Of a DNA stretch of 64,000 bases, positions 26,669-35,316 are shown one piece after another. This DNA is from Streptomyces rapamycinicus NRRL 5491 (GTDB lineage: Bacteria; Actinomycetota; Actinomycetes; Streptomycetales; Streptomycetaceae), in assembly GCF_024298965.1 (NCBI RefSeq), contig NZ_CP085193.1:8680001-8744000 (forward strand), in the 5' to 3' direction. A program made the translations under genes and the position numbers. Under the pieces are notes generated by a model that saw only the letters and a program-made list of their open reading frames with translations, searched no databases and was not told the origin of the DNA. Numbering within the stretch: position 1 is the first letter of the stretch; each line of letters begins with the position of its first letter.

Positions 26669-26848
26669 TCAGTTGTGGCCGAAGCTCTTCTGCCGGTCCT
26701 TGCGCGGCGTCGAGGGGCTGCCCTCCGACCGCATCGCCTGCGACTGCGCGTCCATCGAGGACTGCTGGTCGGCGGGGCGGTCGGCCATGCCGCGCTCCTG
26801 ACGCCGCTCCTGCTGCTGCTTGCGATCGCGGTTCTTGTTCTTGCCCAT
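26669..26848 (-). CDS. Small basic hydrophilic protein (59 aa)
   Basis: An ATG at 26848 follows a strong GGAGG at 9-nt spacing on the minus strand. The 59-aa product (MGKNKNRDRKQQQERRQERG, ending DRQKSFGHN) is rich in Lys, Arg, Gln and Asp and has no hydrophobic span. It is likely mostly unstructured. Small proteins of this type are common in Streptomyces, but no function is known to me. The strong ribosome site and the flanking terminator support a real gene. Confidence 0.7.
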   Translation of the reverse strand: MGKNKNRDRKQQQERRQERGMADRPADQQSSMDAQSQAMRSEGSPSTPRKDRQKSFGHN

Positions 26849-27182
26849 GGTGGTGTTCCTCCAGTTGGGATCAGCCCCCCGGTGAAGGGCCCTCCGGGAG
26901 AACCTCTTCGGAGGAAGCCCTTCGGAAGAAGCCCTTCGGAAGAAGCCCTTCGGGAAGAACAGTGACATGCCGAGGTGACCCGTGCATTTCGGGCAATTAC
27001 GGTGAGTGAGAAGGAGGGTCTTGGCGGGTAAGCCGTATCCGCCACGCCGGTGATCCAGTTCGGACTGATAACCCCCGCACGGTCGGGCAGACTCGAAGGA
27101 AAGCCGAAAGACCACATCCGGGGACGGCGGCTGTGCGCGGGGGGCGACCGAGGACTGGATTCGTCAGGGAAGAGGGTGGAAC
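26849..27182. other. Divergent intergenic region with 14-bp tandem repeat
   Basis: This 334-nt gap separates the 59-aa gene (minus) and the NYN gene (plus), so it should contain two promoters. Four copies of a 14-bp unit based on CTTCGGAAGAAGCC begin at 26906, 26920, 26934 and 26948. Each unit has a small TTCGGAAGAA-type dyad. The rest has no clear ORF, and promoter elements could not be fixed. Confidence 0.6.
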
Positions 27183-28514
27183 GTGGACCGCTGCGTCGTC
27201 CTGGTGGACGCCGGGTACCTGCTGGGCGCCGCCGCGAGCCTGCTGGCCGGAGAGCCCGCCCGATCGCGTATTTCCGTCGACCACGCGACCCTCATCCAGG
27301 GCCTGCGGGAGCGGGCCGAGGCCGAGACCGAGCGCCCGCTGCTGCGGATCTACTGGTTCGACGGCGCCCCCGACCGCGTACCCCAGCCCGAGCACCGGCG
27401 GCTGCGGGTGATGCCCCGGGTGACCGTGCGGCTCGGCGCGCTCACCCGCAGCGACGGCCGCTGGGCCCAGAAGGGCGTGGACGCCGCCATGCACGCCGAG
27501 CTCACCGAGCTCGCCCGCAACCGGGCCTGCTCCGACATCGTCCTCGTCACCGGCGACGGGGATCTGCTGCCCGGGCTGATGTCGGCCAAGGAGCACGGCG
27601 TCGCCGTCCACCTCTGGGCAGTACAGGCCGCCGACGGCGACTACAACCAGTCCGAGGACCTCGTGGCCGAGGCCGATGAGCGCCGTGTCCTGGACCGCGC
27701 CTGGATCACCCGGGCGGTGCGCGCCAAGGAGCTTCCCGGGCCCTGTGCGCCCGTCTCCGAGCCGCGCCCGGAGATCGCGGCCATTCTCTCCGCCCCGCTG
27801 CCGGAGACCGCCGCGGCTGCCGCTGCCGCTGCCGCCGCGGCGGCAGCGCCCGGCGCGGCGGAGGCGGCACCCGGCCGCAACGGCGCCGCCCGGCCCGGCA
27901 CCGATGTGACCGGCCCGGCCGCCGCCCCCGGCCGTCCCGCCGCCACGGCCGCCGAGGCGGGTGCGGACGCCGCGGCAGGGGCCGCGGCCAAGGGCGTGCC
28001 CACCCCCAAGGACCTCGCCGACCTCGGCCGCGGCCCCGCTGGCCCCGCCGGGCCCGGCGGCCAGGGGGACCGGCAGCCGGCCGGTGCCACGCTGCGCTGG
28101 TCCTCCGACAAGGGCTGGATCGACCGGGGCCCCGGCTCCGCCGGGGTGGGGGAGCCGCCGGAGACCGCCAACCTCCCCATGCTGGCCCAGCTCACCAGCG
28201 CCGAACAGCGCTGGGCCGACCGCGAGGAGGACATCACCGCGGTCAGCGGAGACCCGTTCGAGGTCGGCCAGGTCTTCGCCCGCCGCTGGACCGACCGGCT
28301 CGCCGATTCGGTCCACCTCCAGCAGCTCTCCACGGAGTACCCCCGCATCCCGCACCGCATCGACGGTGAACTACTGCGCTACGCGGCCCGCTTCGGGCTG
28401 CTGGCCCACAAGGACGATCAGATCGACGAGCACGACCGCTATGCGATCCGGGCGGGCTTCTGGCGCGAGATCGACCTCCGCTCGGCGGCGGAACACGCCC
28501 AGACCGGCGGCTAG
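27183..28514 (+). CDS. NYN (PIN-like nuclease) domain protein
   Basis: A 443-aa protein. Residues 1-170 form an NYN domain of the LabA/DUF88 type, a PIN-like metal-dependent RNase fold. Acidic residues are placed in CVVLVDAGYLLG, KGVDAAMHAELTEL and IVLVTGDGDLLPGL. A linker of about 110 residues rich in Ala, Gly and Pro (including a 13-Ala run near residue 210) follows. The last 150 residues form a separate alpha-helical region (FEVGQVFARRWTDRL, RIPHRIDGELLRYAARFGLLA) that resembles the NYN-associated C-terminal domain. The target RNA is unknown. A tandem hairpin array follows directly (28551-29118). Confidence 0.87.
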   Translation: MDRCVVLVDAGYLLGAAASLLAGEPARSRISVDHATLIQGLRERAEAETERPLLRIYWFDGAPDRVPQPEHRRLRVMPRVTVRLGALTRSDGRWAQKGVDAAMHAELTELARNRACSDIVLVTGDGDLLPGLMSAKEHGVAVHLWAVQAADGDYNQSEDLVAEADERRVLDRAWITRAVRAKELPGPCAPVSEPRPEIAAILSAPLPETAAAAAAAAAAAAAPGAAEAAPGRNGAARPGTDVTGPAAAPGRPAATAAEAGADAAAGAAAKGVPTPKDLADLGRGPAGPAGPGGQGDRQPAGATLRWSSDKGWIDRGPGSAGVGEPPETANLPMLAQLTSAEQRWADREEDITAVSGDPFEVGQVFARRWTDRLADSVHLQQLSTEYPRIPHRIDGELLRYAARFGLLAHKDDQIDEHDRYAIRAGFWREIDLRSAAEHAQTGG

Positions 28515-28550
28515 GGGTCACCCGGCGAGCCTTGACGCCTGCGGCGAGCT

Positions 28551-29118
28551 GCTCCCCTCCCCGCCCCTTCCCGAAACCGGGGCTTCGCCCCAGACCCCGA
28601 AACCGGGGCTTCGCCCCAGACCCCGAAACCGGGGCTTCGCCCCAGACCCCGAAACCGGGGCTTCGCCCCAGACCCCGAAACCGGGGCTTCGCCCCAGACC
28701 CCGGGACCGGGGCTCCGCCCCAAGACCCCGGGACCGGGGCTTCGCCCCAGACCCCGGGACCGGGGCTCCGCCCCAAGACCCCGTAACTGGGGCTTCGTCC
28801 CAGGCCCCGGGCCGGGCTTCGTCCCAGGCCCTGGGTCCGGGGCTCTGCCCCGGACCCTGGAACCGCGGCTGCGGCCCAGACCGCGGGACTAGGGCTCCGT
28901 TCCAGGCTGCGGGGCCGGGGCTTCGTCCCAGGCCCCGGCGTCGGGGCCCTGCCCCAGACCTTGGAACCGGGGCTCCGTCCCTGGCCCTGGAATCGGGGCT
29001 GCGCCCCAGGCCCCGGAGCCGGGGCTCCATCCCAAGGCACCGGAGCCGGGGCTCTGCCCCAAGACCCGGGGGTCCAGGGGCGGAGCCCATGGTTACGGGG
29101 AGGGGCGGGGAGGGGGAA
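28551..29118. repeat. Tandem array of about 19 hairpin units of 26 bp
   Basis: Units of 24-27 bp of the type GAAACCGGGGCTTCGCCCCAG plus ACCCC run from 28573 to about 29066. Units 1-5 (28573-28702) are identical. Units 6-8 alternate 26 and 27 bp, and later units diverge. Each unit has a GGGGC/GCCCC hairpin. The array is flanked by CTCCCCTCCCCGCCCCTTCCC (from 28553) and its complement-like GGGGAGGGGCGGGGAGGGG (29096-29114), so it is an expansion of the intergenic element seen at 8054-8242. It fills most of the 745-nt gap after the NYN gene. Confidence 0.9.
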
Positions 29119-29259
29119 GCGCCGGTATGCGGCTTCGTTGCGTGGTTCGCCGGGCCACCGTGGGCCGTGGATGGGCCGCAGTCCGGCGCTGCCGGGTGAA
29201 CCGTGACCCGAGGGCCCCGGGGACGGGAGCGGGTGTATGGGCGCGTACCCTCATAGCTC

Positions 29260-30300
29260 GTGAGGACGGGCGCGAAACAGGCGACGAGTGGCGATGTGGT
29301 GTGCACCGTGCGCGGCCTGGTCAAGACCTATCCCGCGGCGCGCGGCCGACGCGGGGCGCCCGGTACGCCCGCCGTCCGGGCCAGCGACGGCATCGACCTC
29401 GATGTGGTGCGCGGCGAGGTCTTCGGGCTGCTCGGGCCCAACGGCGCGGGCAAGTCCACCCTCGTACGGCAGCTCACCGGCCTGTTGCGGCCCGACGAGG
29501 GCCAGGTGCGGGTGCTCGGCCACGATCTCGTACGCCACCCCGAGCGGGCCGCCCGGCTGCTGGGCTATCTCGGCCAGGACTCGACCGCGCTGGACGAGCT
29601 GACCGTCGGCCTGGCCGCCGAGACCACCGCGCGGCTGCGCGGTCTGGATACCCGCGCGGCCCGCGCCGAGCGCGACGCGGTGATCGAGGAGCTGGGGCTC
29701 GGCGAGGTCGCCGGGCGGCCGCTGAAGAAGCTTTCCGGGGGTCAGCGGCGGCTGGCCTGCGTCGCCGCCGCGCTGGTGGGGGAGCGGCCGCTGCTGGTGC
29801 TGGACGAGCCCACCAGCGGGATGGACCCCGTGGCCCGGCGCGCCGTATGGGCGGCCGTGGACCGGCGGCGGGCCGAGCGGGGGGTGACGGTGGTGCTGGT
29901 CACCCACAATGTGATCGAGGCGGAGACGGTGCTGGACCGGGTCGCCGTGCTGGACCGCGGCCGGGTCATCGCCTGCGACACGCCCGCCGGGCTCAAGGCT
30001 CTGGTGGCCGACGAGGTGCGGCTGGAACTGGTGTGGCGCACCGAGCCGCCGCTGGAGGTGCCCGAGGTCGCCGCCCTGTGGAAATCCGCCGGGGCGGCCC
30101 GGGCCGCCGGCGGCGCCTCCGGGCGGCGCTGGACGCTCCGGCTGCCGCCGGACGACGCGCGCGCCGCCATCGCCACCGTGACCGGCGGCCCCGCCTTCGC
30201 CGCGCTGGACGATTTCACCTTGGCCACGCCGAGCCTGGAGGATGTGTACATCGCCCTGGGGGGCCGTGCCGAGGGCGCGGAGGGGCTGGTGAGGGCGTGA
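29260..30300 (+). CDS. ABC-2 type exporter, ATP-binding protein
   Basis: A 346-aa ATPase. Walker A is GPNGAGKST near residue 63, the signature is KLSGGQRR near residue 158, Walker B is LLVLDEPTSGMDP near residue 182, and the switch His is in LVTHNVIE. The extra C-terminal 80 residues (ending LATPSLEDVYIAL) are typical of drug or antibiotic exporters of the DrrA class. The GTG start has no ribosome site; TACCCT (29246-29251) lies 8 nt before it, so the mRNA may be leaderless. The partner permease follows 78 nt later. Confidence 0.93.
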   Translation: MRTGAKQATSGDVVCTVRGLVKTYPAARGRRGAPGTPAVRASDGIDLDVVRGEVFGLLGPNGAGKSTLVRQLTGLLRPDEGQVRVLGHDLVRHPERAARLLGYLGQDSTALDELTVGLAAETTARLRGLDTRAARAERDAVIEELGLGEVAGRPLKKLSGGQRRLACVAAALVGERPLLVLDEPTSGMDPVARRAVWAAVDRRRAERGVTVVLVTHNVIEAETVLDRVAVLDRGRVIACDTPAGLKALVADEVRLELVWRTEPPLEVPEVAALWKSAGAARAAGGASGRRWTLRLPPDDARAAIATVTGGPAFAALDDFTLATPSLEDVYIALGGRAEGAEGLVRA

Positions 30301-30378
30301 CCGCCGGGGCGAGCCGGTGAACGCGTCGGTGACCGTGACCGTATTCGAGCCGTAAGAGGCGAAGAGGAGCAGCACAAC

Positions 30379-31305
30379 GTGAGTGTCATGCCCGCCGTGT
30401 CCGGTGTATCCGGTGTGTCCGGGGCCACTGGTGTGCCTGGTGTGTCCGGTGCGTCCGCTGGGCTGCCCAGTGCGTCCGGTGCGTCCAGTGCGTCCAGTGC
30501 GTCCGGTGTCTCCGGTACCTCGGGGGCGTCCGGTGACGCCGGTGACATGCCCGCGCCGCTGGCGGCCCGGGCGCGGCTCTTCCCCGCGCTCGTCGCGGTC
30601 TACCGCGCCCAGCTCTCACGGGCCCGGGTGGCCCGGATACCGCTGCTCTTCGTGGCCACCTTCCAGTCCATCGGGATCATGATCCTGATGCGCGGGGTGG
30701 TGGACGGCGGAAGCGAGGCGCGATCGGTGGTGGCCGGATCGAGCGTGCTGGTCGTCGCCTTCGTGGCGCTCAACCTGCTCGCGCAGTACTTCGGCCAGCT
30801 GCGGGCCAGCGGCGGGCTCGACCACTACGCGACCCTGCCGGTGCCGCCCTCGGCCGTGGTGCTCGGGGCGGCCGCCGCGTACGCCTCGTTCACCGTGCCC
30901 GGGACCGCCGTCACCGCCGTGATGGGCAGTGTGCTCTTCCAACTGCCCATGACCAACCTGTGGATCCTCCTCGCCGTGATCCCCCTGTCCGGCGCCGCCC
31001 TCGCCGGACTCGGCGCCGCGCTGGGGCTGCTCGCCCCGCGTCAGGAACTCGCCACGCTGTGCGGGCAGTTGGGGATGTCCGCCGCGCTGCTGCTCGGCGT
31101 GCTGCCCGCGGCCCGGATGCCGCAGGTGGTGTCGTACGCGCGCGATCTGCTGCCGTCGACGTACGGTGTGGAGGCCCTGGCCCGGTCCTTCGACGGGCAG
31201 CCCGACTGGTGGGTGGTCTGCGCCGACCTCGGGGTGTGCGCCGGGGTGGCCGTGGTGTCCCTCGCCGCCGCGACCTGGGCCTATCGGCGGGCGGCGGTGC
31301 GGTGA
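30379..31305 (+). CDS. ABC-2 type exporter, permease
   Basis: A 308-aa protein with about six membrane spans in residues 85-300, containing the conserved LLPSTYGVEALARSF near the end. GAGGAG before the GTG at 30379 supports this start. Residues 5-58 are an unusual low-complexity tail of Ser, Gly, Val and Ala coded by repeats of about 9 nt (GTGTCCGGT-like), not part of the ABC-2 fold. A later ATG at 30547 would give a normal length without the tail. Export substrate unknown. Confidence 0.88.
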   Translation: MSVMPAVSGVSGVSGATGVPGVSGASAGLPSASGASSASSASGVSGTSGASGDAGDMPAPLAARARLFPALVAVYRAQLSRARVARIPLLFVATFQSIGIMILMRGVVDGGSEARSVVAGSSVLVVAFVALNLLAQYFGQLRASGGLDHYATLPVPPSAVVLGAAAAYASFTVPGTAVTAVMGSVLFQLPMTNLWILLAVIPLSGAALAGLGAALGLLAPRQELATLCGQLGMSAALLLGVLPAARMPQVVSYARDLLPSTYGVEALARSFDGQPDWWVVCADLGVCAGVAVVSLAAATWAYRRAAVR

Positions 31306-31364
31306 CGCGCCGCAGTGAACGTCCCGCCGACCGAAGTACGCCATCCGCCTGGCACGATGACGGG

Positions 31365-32123
31365 GTGACCGCACCGTTGACGCCACATGATCAGCACTCG
31401 CCGCACGACGAGCCCGCCGAGGGCCGGCCGCCGTCCCCCGAGCAGCCCGCCGGGGACTCCGCCGCGCCGTACCCCACCGGGTATCCCGCGCATCCGGGGC
31501 AGGCTTCGGGGTATCCGGAGCACGCCGAACACTCCGAGCACGCTGAGCACTCCGATGAGCACGCCGAGTTCTCCGGGCACTCCGAGCCCGGGCCCGAATT
31601 GCGTGCCGAACTGGTGCAGGCGTCGCTGGTCGCCATCGCGGTGGCTGTCGCGGGCGTGCTTCTCGGGCTGCTGTGGCTGTGGTTGGCGCCGAAGGTTCCC
31701 CTGGTCTCGGACGGTTCCGCCGTCTATCTGAAGAACTCGGAAGGGGAGGACGCGGTCGGCGCGGACGGGATGTTCACGCTGCTCGGGCTCGCCTTCGGCG
31801 CCGTCTCGGCCATCATCGTCTTTCTGCTGTTCCGCCACGGCGGTATCGCGCTGGTGGTCGGTCTGGCGATCGGCGGGGTGCTCGCCTCGGTGATCGCCTG
31901 GCGGCTCGGCGTATGGCTGGGGCCCACCTCGGACGTCGTGGCGCATGCCAAGTCGGCCGGTAAGGGCGTCACCTTCGACGGACCGCTCAAGCTGGGCGCC
32001 AAGGGTGCGCTGCTGGCGTGGTCGGTGGCGGCGATGGTGATCCACCTGGCGCTGACCGGGCTCTTCGGCCCGAGGGACCCGGAGCCCGCCCTGCCGCCTC
32101 CGGCGACGCCGGGAGCGCGCTGA
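31365..32123 (+). CDS. DUF2567-like four-span membrane protein
   Basis: A 252-aa protein. Residues 1-80 are hydrophilic, with His/Glu/Ser repeats (EHAEHSEHAEHSDEHAEF). Four membrane spans follow, with an external loop after the first (VSDGSAVYLKNSEGEDAVGADG). This loop and its length fit the DUF2567 family, which has no known function; the assignment is from memory. There is no Shine-Dalgarno sequence; CACGAT (31353-31358) lies 6 nt before the GTG, suggesting a leaderless mRNA. The gene follows the ABC genes and may be functionally linked. Confidence 0.72.
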   Translation: MTAPLTPHDQHSPHDEPAEGRPPSPEQPAGDSAAPYPTGYPAHPGQASGYPEHAEHSEHAEHSDEHAEFSGHSEPGPELRAELVQASLVAIAVAVAGVLLGLLWLWLAPKVPLVSDGSAVYLKNSEGEDAVGADGMFTLLGLAFGAVSAIIVFLLFRHGGIALVVGLAIGGVLASVIAWRLGVWLGPTSDVVAHAKSAGKGVTFDGPLKLGAKGALLAWSVAAMVIHLALTGLFGPRDPEPALPPPATPGAR

Positions 32124-32180
32124 GCGGAGCGCGCGTCTCTTGCCGGGCCCGGTGTTCGCGGGCCCGGTCCGCCGCCACCC

Positions 32181-32239
32181 TCCCGGCTCAGGGAGGCTGC
32201 CCCCTCCCGGCTCAGGGAGGTCGTCCCGGCTCAGGGAGA
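32181..32239. repeat. 16-bp repeat overlapping the LacI gene stop codon
   Basis: TCCCGGCTCAGGGAGG occurs at 32181-32196 and 32205-32220, and as TCCCGGCTCAGGGAGA at 32224-32239. The TCA in the last copy (32231-32233) is the complement of the lacI-type gene's TGA stop. Copies lie 24 and 19 bp apart. Confidence 0.8.
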
Positions 32240-33256
32240 GGGGACGCTGGAGGCGCGGACGATGAGTTCGGGGCGTAGCCGCTTGGACTCCACGGCCTCG
32301 CCCTCCAGCAGCCGCAGCAGCGTCCGCAGCCCCTCGCGCCCCATGTCGAGCATCGGTGACCGCACCGTCGTCAGCGGCACCGGCAACTCCGCCGCCAGCG
32401 GCGTGTCGTTGAAGCCCACGACGGCGACGTCGTCCCCCGCCCGCAGCCCCTGGTTGCGCAGCGCGCCTATCGCGCCGATGGCCGCGAAGTCGTTGACCGC
32501 GAAGATGGCCGTCGGCCGGTTCGGGGTGTCCAGCAGCCGCGCCGTCGCGGCGTGGCCGCCGGAGACGTCGAAGCGGGACTGGGCTATGCGGTCCGCCGGA
32601 ACGGGCAGCCCCGCCTCCCGGTAGCGGTCCACCAGGCCCGCGGTGCGGTCGATACCGGTGCTGGCGTACGGCTCGCCCGCGACGATGGCGACATCGCGGT
32701 GGCCCAGTTCCAGCAGATGCTCGGCCACCAGCCGCCCGCCGAGGTAGTCGTCGCAGGTCACCGAGGGATGGGCCCCGGCGGTGCGGCTGACCAGGACGAA
32801 CGGAATGCCGCGGTCGGCCACCTCGTCCAGGAACCGCCCGTCCCCATGCGCGTCGCCGAAGATCATGCCGTCGACGCGTCGTCCGATGACCATATTGGTG
32901 CGGGTGCGCTGTGCCTCGGGCCGGTCGCCGGTGTTGGCGACGAACGTGGACAGTCCGTGCTCGGCGGCGGCCTCCTCGATGCCCTCGTAGATCGTGGCCA
33001 GCACCATGTCGGACAGCCGGGGCACCAGCACGCCCACCAGGTTGCTGCGCCGGGTGCGCAGGCTCGTGGCGTGCGGGTTGGGCTGATAGCCGAGCTCGTC
33101 GGCGAGGCGGCGGATGCGCTCGACCGTGCTGGTCGAGGCGGCGCGCAGGCTCTCGTCCGGTTTGGCGTGCAGCACCCGCGAGACGGTCGAGACATGCAGG
33201 CCGAGCTGATCGGCGATGGTGCGCAGGGTGACCGGTCGTGATCGCTGCGTACCCAC
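32231..33256 (-). CDS. LacI family transcriptional repressor
   Basis: A 341-aa regulator. The GTG at 33256 is chosen as GGAGG lies 9 nt upstream and the helix-turn-helix then begins at residue 8 (VTLRTIADQLGLHVSTVSRVL). The hinge (LADELGYQPNPHATSLRTRRSN) precedes a periplasmic-binding-like sensor domain with TLGV/VGVLVPRLSDMVLA and the late FNDTPLAAELPVPLTTVRSPM. It is divergent from the asparaginase-like gene. Paired palindromes at 33368-33394 are its likely operators, so it probably represses both itself and the module downstream. The inducer is unknown. Confidence 0.93.
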   Translation of the reverse strand: MGTQRSRPVTLRTIADQLGLHVSTVSRVLHAKPDESLRAASTSTVERIRRLADELGYQPNPHATSLRTRRSNLVGVLVPRLSDMVLATIYEGIEEAAAEHGLSTFVANTGDRPEAQRTRTNMVIGRRVDGMIFGDAHGDGRFLDEVADRGIPFVLVSRTAGAHPSVTCDDYLGGRLVAEHLLELGHRDVAIVAGEPYASTGIDRTAGLVDRYREAGLPVPADRIAQSRFDVSGGHAATARLLDTPNRPTAIFAVNDFAAIGAIGALRNQGLRAGDDVAVVGFNDTPLAAELPVPLTTVRSPMLDMGREGLRTLLRLLEGEAVESKRLRPELIVRASSVPSP

Positions 33257-33367
33257 TCCGCTCGGCCTCCGCTTGTCCCGCCGCCGCAGCCGGACCTCGG
33301 TTGCGGCCAGTTGGCGCGATGGTAACAGCGGACCCCTTGACACCCGCTGCCGGTGGCCCACATTCTA

Positions 33368-33394
33368 CCCAAACGATTGGCCCAAACGTTTGGG
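33368..33394. promoter_or_regulatory. Paired LacI-type operators
   Basis: A perfect 14-bp palindrome CCCAAACGTTTGGG occupies 33381-33394, with the central CG typical of LacI/GalR sites. Directly before it, CCCAAACGATTGG (33368-33380) is a copy with one mismatch. They lie between the divergent regulator (start 33256) and the asparaginase-like gene (start 33447). Confidence 0.88.
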
Positions 33395-33446
33395 TGCGAA
33401 ATCGAGCCACCTGAGGTCGGTTTCGCGTCACCGATGAGGAGGCAGG

Positions 33447-34445
33447 GTGCGCAGGATCGTCGTGCTGTCGACGGGCGGAACCATTGCCACGCGGCAGGAC
33501 GCCCATGGCACCAGGCTCGCCGCCGAGCCCGCGGACGCCCTGTTGGAGCGGCTCCCGTGGCCGCCGGGGGTGGCGATCGAGGCGAGGGACGTGTTCTGCC
33601 TGGGCAGCTATCTGCTGACCCCGGCCGATATGCACGGCGTCGCCCTGGCCGTCCGCGAGGCGCTGGCCGACGAGTCGGTGGCCGGGGTCGTCGTCACCCA
33701 CGGCACCGACAGCCTGGAGGAGACCGCCTATCTGGTGGATCTCTTTCACGGCGACCCCCGGCCCGTGGTGTTCACCGGGGCGATGCGCCCGGCGGACGCC
33801 CCGGACGGCGACGGCCCGCGCAATCTGGCGGACGCGATCACGGTCGCGGACGCCGTCGCCGCCCGTGACCTGGGGGTGCTGGTCTGTTTCGACGGCCAGG
33901 TCTACCCCGCCCGTGGCACCCGTAAGGCGCACACCACGGCGCCCGCCGCGTTCGCGGCACCCGACGGCGGCCCGCTGGGGCGGGTCGGCGACGGCGAGGT
34001 GCGGATCTCGGCGGTGCCGGTGCGCCCCAAACCGCTGGACCTCGGCGCCTTCCGCCCCGACGGGATCCGCGCTGACATCGTGGCCTGCTACCCCGGATGC
34101 GATGTCCGGGCGTTGCGCGCGGTGGCCGACGCGGGCGCCCGCGGGGTGGTGCTCGAAGCCACCGGGGCGGGCAACGCCAACCCGGAGGTCGCCGCGGAGG
34201 TCGCCAGGCTCACCGCGTCCGGTGTCGTCGTCGCCCTGTCCACCCGGGTGCACGCGGGCCCCGTGGCCGCGCTCTACGGAAACGGCGGCGGCGCGGATCT
34301 GGTGCGGGCCGGGGCCGTCCCCACCGGAACCCTGCGCCCCTCCCAGGCGCGGGTCCTGCTCATCGCCCTGCTCGGCGCCTACGGCGATCCGGAGCGGGTG
34401 CGGGCCGAATTCAACGATTCACTGGAGAGGAACACCCATGGCTAA
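33447..34445 (+). CDS. Asparaginase/glutaminase family amidohydrolase
   Basis: A 332-aa enzyme of the bacterial type I/II asparaginase fold. The first catalytic Thr is in [13 protein letters not shown] near residue 12. The second motif is [17 protein letters not shown] near residue 85. A Lys further on ([12 protein letters not shown]) is typical of the fold. GAGGAGG before the GTG is strong. It is the first gene of a LacI-controlled module with a cyclic-imide-hydrolase-like gene, so the substrate may be a half-amide rather than asparagine; this is inferred. Its end overlaps the next gene by 8 nt. Confidence 0.88.
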   Translation: MRRIVVLSTGGTIATRQDAHGTRLAAEPADALLERLPWPPGVAIEARDVFCLGSYLLTPADMHGVALAVREALADESVAGVVVTHGTDSLEETAYLVDLFHGDPRPVVFTGAMRPADAPDGDGPRNLADAITVADAVAARDLGVLVCFDGQVYPARGTRKAHTTAPAAFAAPDGGPLGRVGDGEVRISAVPVRPKPLDLGAFRPDGIRADIVACYPGCDVRALRAVADAGARGVVLEATGAGNANPEVAAEVARLTASGVVVALSTRVHAGPVAALYGNGGGADLVRAGAVPTGTLRPSQARVLLIALLGAYGDPERVRAEFNDSLERNTHG

Positions 34446-35316
34446 AGAGATCTTCGTGGCGTTCGGCGTCGATGTGGACGCGGTGGCCGGCTGGCTGGGC
34501 TCCTACGGCGGCGAGGACTCGCCCTGTGACATCTCCCGCGGGATGTTCGCCGGGGAGGTCGGGGTGCCACGGCTGCTCCGGCTGTTCGAGCGGAAGGAGT
34601 TGCGCACCACCTGGTTCATCCCCGGCCACTCCCTGGAGACCTTCCCGGATCAGACCCGCCAGGTGGTCGACGCGGGCCATGAGATCGGCGCCCACGGCTA
34701 CTCGCACGAGAACCCGATCGCGATGACCCGGGCCCAGGAGAGCGCCGTCCTGGACCGCGGCATCGATCTGATCGAGAAGGTCTCCGGGCGCCGCCCGACC
34801 GGTTATGTCGCCCCCTGGTGGGAGTTCTCGCCGGTGACCAACGAGTTGCTGATCGAGCGCGGTATCACCTACGACCATTCGCTGATGCACAACGACTTCA
34901 CGCCCTATTACGTCCGGGTGGGCGACAGCTGGACGAAGATCGACTACTCGCGCCCGGCCGAGGAGTGGATGAAACCGCTGGTGCGTGGTCAGGAGACCGG
35001 ACTGGTCGAGATCCCGGCCAACTGGTACCTCGACGACCTGCCGCCCATGATGTTCGTCAAGGCCAGCGCCAACAGCCACGGTTTCGTCTCCCCGCGCGAA
35101 CTGGAGCAGACCTGGCGCGACCAGTTCGACTGGGTGTACCGGGAGATGGACTACGCGGCCTTCACCATGACGATCCACCCCGATGTCTCCGGCAGGCCCC
35201 AGACGCTGCTGATGCTGGAGCGGCTCATCGAGTACATCGGCGGCCACGAGGGCGTGCGCTGGTCGACCTTCGACGACATCGCCACCGACTTCAAGGCTCG
35301 TTTCCCCCTTTCCTGA
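34438..35316 (+). CDS. HpPgdA-like polysaccharide deacetylase / cyclic imide hydrolase family
   Basis: A 292-aa NodB-homology protein. Metal-site phrases are [19 protein letters not shown] near residue 8, the HxxxH-type [10 protein letters not shown] near residue 85, and [12 protein letters not shown] near residue 243. As I remember it, the sequence closely follows Helicobacter pylori PgdA (HP0310), including [25 protein letters not shown] text and length. Relatives include PuuE allantoinase-like and cyclic imide hydrolases, and no signal peptide is present. A cytoplasmic amide or imide substrate is therefore more likely than peptidoglycan. GGAGAGG precedes the ATG; translation is coupled to the gene before. 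Confidence 0.88.
   Translation: MAKEIFVAFGVDVDAVAGWLGSYGGEDSPCDISRGMFAGEVGVPRLLRLFERKELRTTWFIPGHSLETFPDQTRQVVDAGHEIGAHGYSHENPIAMTRAQESAVLDRGIDLIEKVSGRRPTGYVAPWWEFSPVTNELLIERGITYDHSLMHNDFTPYYVRVGDSWTKIDYSRPAEEWMKPLVRGQETGLVEIPANWYLDDLPPMMFVKASANSHGFVSPRELEQTWRDQFDWVYREMDYAAFTMTIHPDVSGRPQTLLMLERLIEYIGGHEGVRWSTFDDIATDFKARFPLS

Noticed and set aside
28573..29066. CRISPR-like array
   Set aside because: Units are contiguous with no spacers between repeats, and no cas genes are near; it is a tandem hairpin repeat.
28515..29199. Pro/Gly-rich frames through the hairpin array
   Set aside because: Frames are open on both strands because of repeat composition; a 26-bp period shifts frame each unit and gives no stable protein repeat of biological style.
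31281..34253. Open frame of 990 codons on the minus strand
   Set aside because: It crosses several clear genes and intergenic regions, including the LacI gene in a different frame, and shows only Arg/Gly/Pro-rich text.
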